NCBI RefSeq assembly: GCF_025154015.1
Contig: NZ_JAOAMV010000002.1
Location: 62,001 to 126,000 of the forward strand
DNA: 64,000 bases
Direction of reading: 5' to 3'
Source of the DNA: Tsuneonella litorea
GTDB lineage: Bacteria > Pseudomonadota > Alphaproteobacteria > Sphingomonadales > Sphingomonadaceae
Part shown: in pieces, positions 63,072-64,000 of the stretch
How the letters are laid out: each line of letters starts with the position of its first letter
Position numbering within the stretch: the stretch's first letter is position 1
Program-made: the position numbers and the translations under genes
The notes under the pieces: generated by a model
What the model saw: the letters and a program-made list of their open reading frames with translations, nothing else
What the model was told of the DNA's origin: nothing
The model's database searches: none

Positions 63072-64000
63072 CCGGGCCCGCATATCGCCCCCTCAACTCG
63101 GTGTCGCTGCTTGCGATGGATGCGGGCCTGGGATCGAAGCCGGCGGGAGGAACGATCGCCCCGTGTCCCGATAAATCGGGTTCCGCCGCGTCCAGCGGGG
63201 GCGCGGGCGGGAACAAGGCAAAGCCCCTGGAATACTGCGACATCAAGATGTTGCGCCTGGCGCTGACCGCCCAGGACAAGACCGCCACCATCACGATTGA
63301 CCGAAACCGCCGGGTAGAGGGCGTCGCCCCCAACGTGGCCAGCGCATATCGCGGCCTCTTGTCCTCATACGATCTGGTAATCGAGGCCTTGAGCGACGTG
63401 CGGGACGAGACGGAGCAGGCAGGGCGCAGTTTCGTCAGCTCTGACTGCCGCCCACTCGAGGTCACGGCGACGGCGCAGAACTCGGTGTCGCATACGAGCT
63501 TTGCGCCGGCCCACCCACACGTCGAACTGCAAACCAGCAACTACATGCTTGTGCAATCGGATGGCGGTGCGCCGGTCAAGGCAACCTATTTCGCCCCGCG
63601 GGAATCGATGATCGGCGGATCCGCATTCGGGTGGCTGTGCCCGCACAGCCGCGAGCGGATCCGCGAATATCCGGTCTGGGCCAGATCCTGCGGAAACCTG
63701 CCCATCCCGCAGAAGCCCATCACCTCGCTGTCGGCGCGCCTGGTCGTGCTTCCCTACGAAGAGAACACGATCGAGATCGGCGCACCGGCAAAAGTCGAAT
63801 ATTCCAAGGAATCGACGGGCATGACCGGGGAGAAGGACGGCGACAGCAGCCGCTCGGTAACCCGCACGACGACCGTCATGAAACGCACCGGGAACTCGGC
63901 TTCGACAACCAAGACCGAAGCGATGGAAACCCCGAGCGGATCGCAGAGGACGCGCGTCACCCAGACGAATACCACTCTGGAGCCACACCTGCTGTTGACC
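63068..64000 (+). CDS. Uncharacterised protein at the window edge (partial, 3' end missing)
   Basis: The frame is open from ATG 63068 to the right edge (311 codons), with no signal peptide. The N-terminal 55 residues are Gly/Ser-rich and contain CPDKSG; a later region has further cysteines (SSDCRPLEV, GWLCPHSRERI, WARSCGNLP) and the final 90 residues are Thr/Ser-rich (SRSVTRTTTVMKRTGNSASTTKTEA). It overlaps the preceding helical gene by four bases, so the pair is one operon. Cys and low-complexity spacing suggest a large modular exported or cargo protein, but no domain is firmly recognised. Confidence 0.6.
   Translation, partial: MTGPAYRPLNSVSLLAMDAGLGSKPAGGTIAPCPDKSGSAASSGGAGGNKAKPLEYCDIKMLRLALTAQDKTATITIDRNRRVEGVAPNVASAYRGLLSSYDLVIEALSDVRDETEQAGRSFVSSDCRPLEVTATAQNSVSHTSFAPAHPHVELQTSNYMLVQSDGGAPVKATYFAPRESMIGGSAFGWLCPHSRERIREYPVWARSCGNLPIPQKPITSLSARLVVLPYEENTIEIGAPAKVEYSKESTGMTGEKDGDSSRSVTRTTTVMKRTGNSASTTKTEAMETPSGSQRTRVTQTNTTLEPHLLLT

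Noticed and set aside
1-64000. CRISPR arrays, insertion sequences, rRNA or replication origin
   Set aside because: No regularly spaced repeats, no transposase genes or terminal inverted repeats, and no rRNA or DnaA-box cluster could be seen.

Overview
The window is about 64 kb of GC-rich chromosome, densely packed with protein genes and lacking rRNA, insertion sequences, phage genes or CRISPR arrays. Gene content and order point to an alphaproteobacterium of the order Sphingomonadales, probably near Erythrobacteraceae/Sphingomonadaceae. The pointers are LexA boxes of the alphaproteobacterial GTTC-N7-GTTC type, a zapA / 6S RNA / 5-formyltetrahydrofolate cyclo-ligase / DUF2842 block, a recG ... 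sdhE-mfd block, a gap-pgk-fda-tkt cluster, and EcfG-type GGAAC-N17-CGTT promoters. The taxonomic call is inference from these features.

Left third. A partial extensin-like gene and a LysE exporter (1-1287) lead into a large SOS mutagenesis/repair region (1816-11012). Error-prone polymerase DnaE2, a UdgX-type uracil-DNA glycosylase fused to a DUF4130-like domain and a radical SAM/HhH repair protein form one tight operon behind a LexA box at 8073-8087. imuA-imuB form a second unit behind another LexA box at 11015-11029. A PilZ protein and a stress-type flavin/PNPOx protein are transcribed divergently from these two operons; the second has its own EcfG-type promoter. An amino-acid permease, panB, a DUF475 membrane protein and an SBF-like symporter follow.

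Middle. A PEP-CTERM/XrtA-type regulatory and exopolysaccharide set runs leftward from 22714 to 16306 (sugar transferase, PrsK sensor kinase, PrsR sigma54 activator, TPR lipoprotein). Next come an EcfG-promoter small membrane protein and a divergent pair of short-chain-acyl regulator and isocitrate lyase with an inverted-repeat operator between them. SLC13 transporter, tRNA-Leu, inositol phosphatase, cupin, EF-P, an L,D-transpeptidase/M23 peptidase pair, thiE and several exported proteins fill 26.6-35.6 kb. Central carbon genes follow (fda, thioesterase, pgk, gap, tkt; 35.6-41.2 kb), then zapA, 6S RNA and folate genes, tRNA-Asp, and the branched-chain 2-oxoacid dehydrogenase operon (44.5-48.2 kb) with thyA and tRNA-Pro.

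Right third. recG, sdhE and mfd supply more repair and respiration functions. Between mfd and a CHASE2-EAL phosphodiesterase lies a self-contained 19-codon gene with its own Shine-Dalgarno sequence, intrinsic terminator and paired TTAACCAT motifs. bamD, two Flp pilins and, at the very edge, a two-gene module of uncertain function (62718-64000, second gene cut by the window) finish the region. The observations I rate highest are the SOS operon carrying radical SAM-UdgX-DnaE2, the 19-residue peptide gene and the right-edge module.
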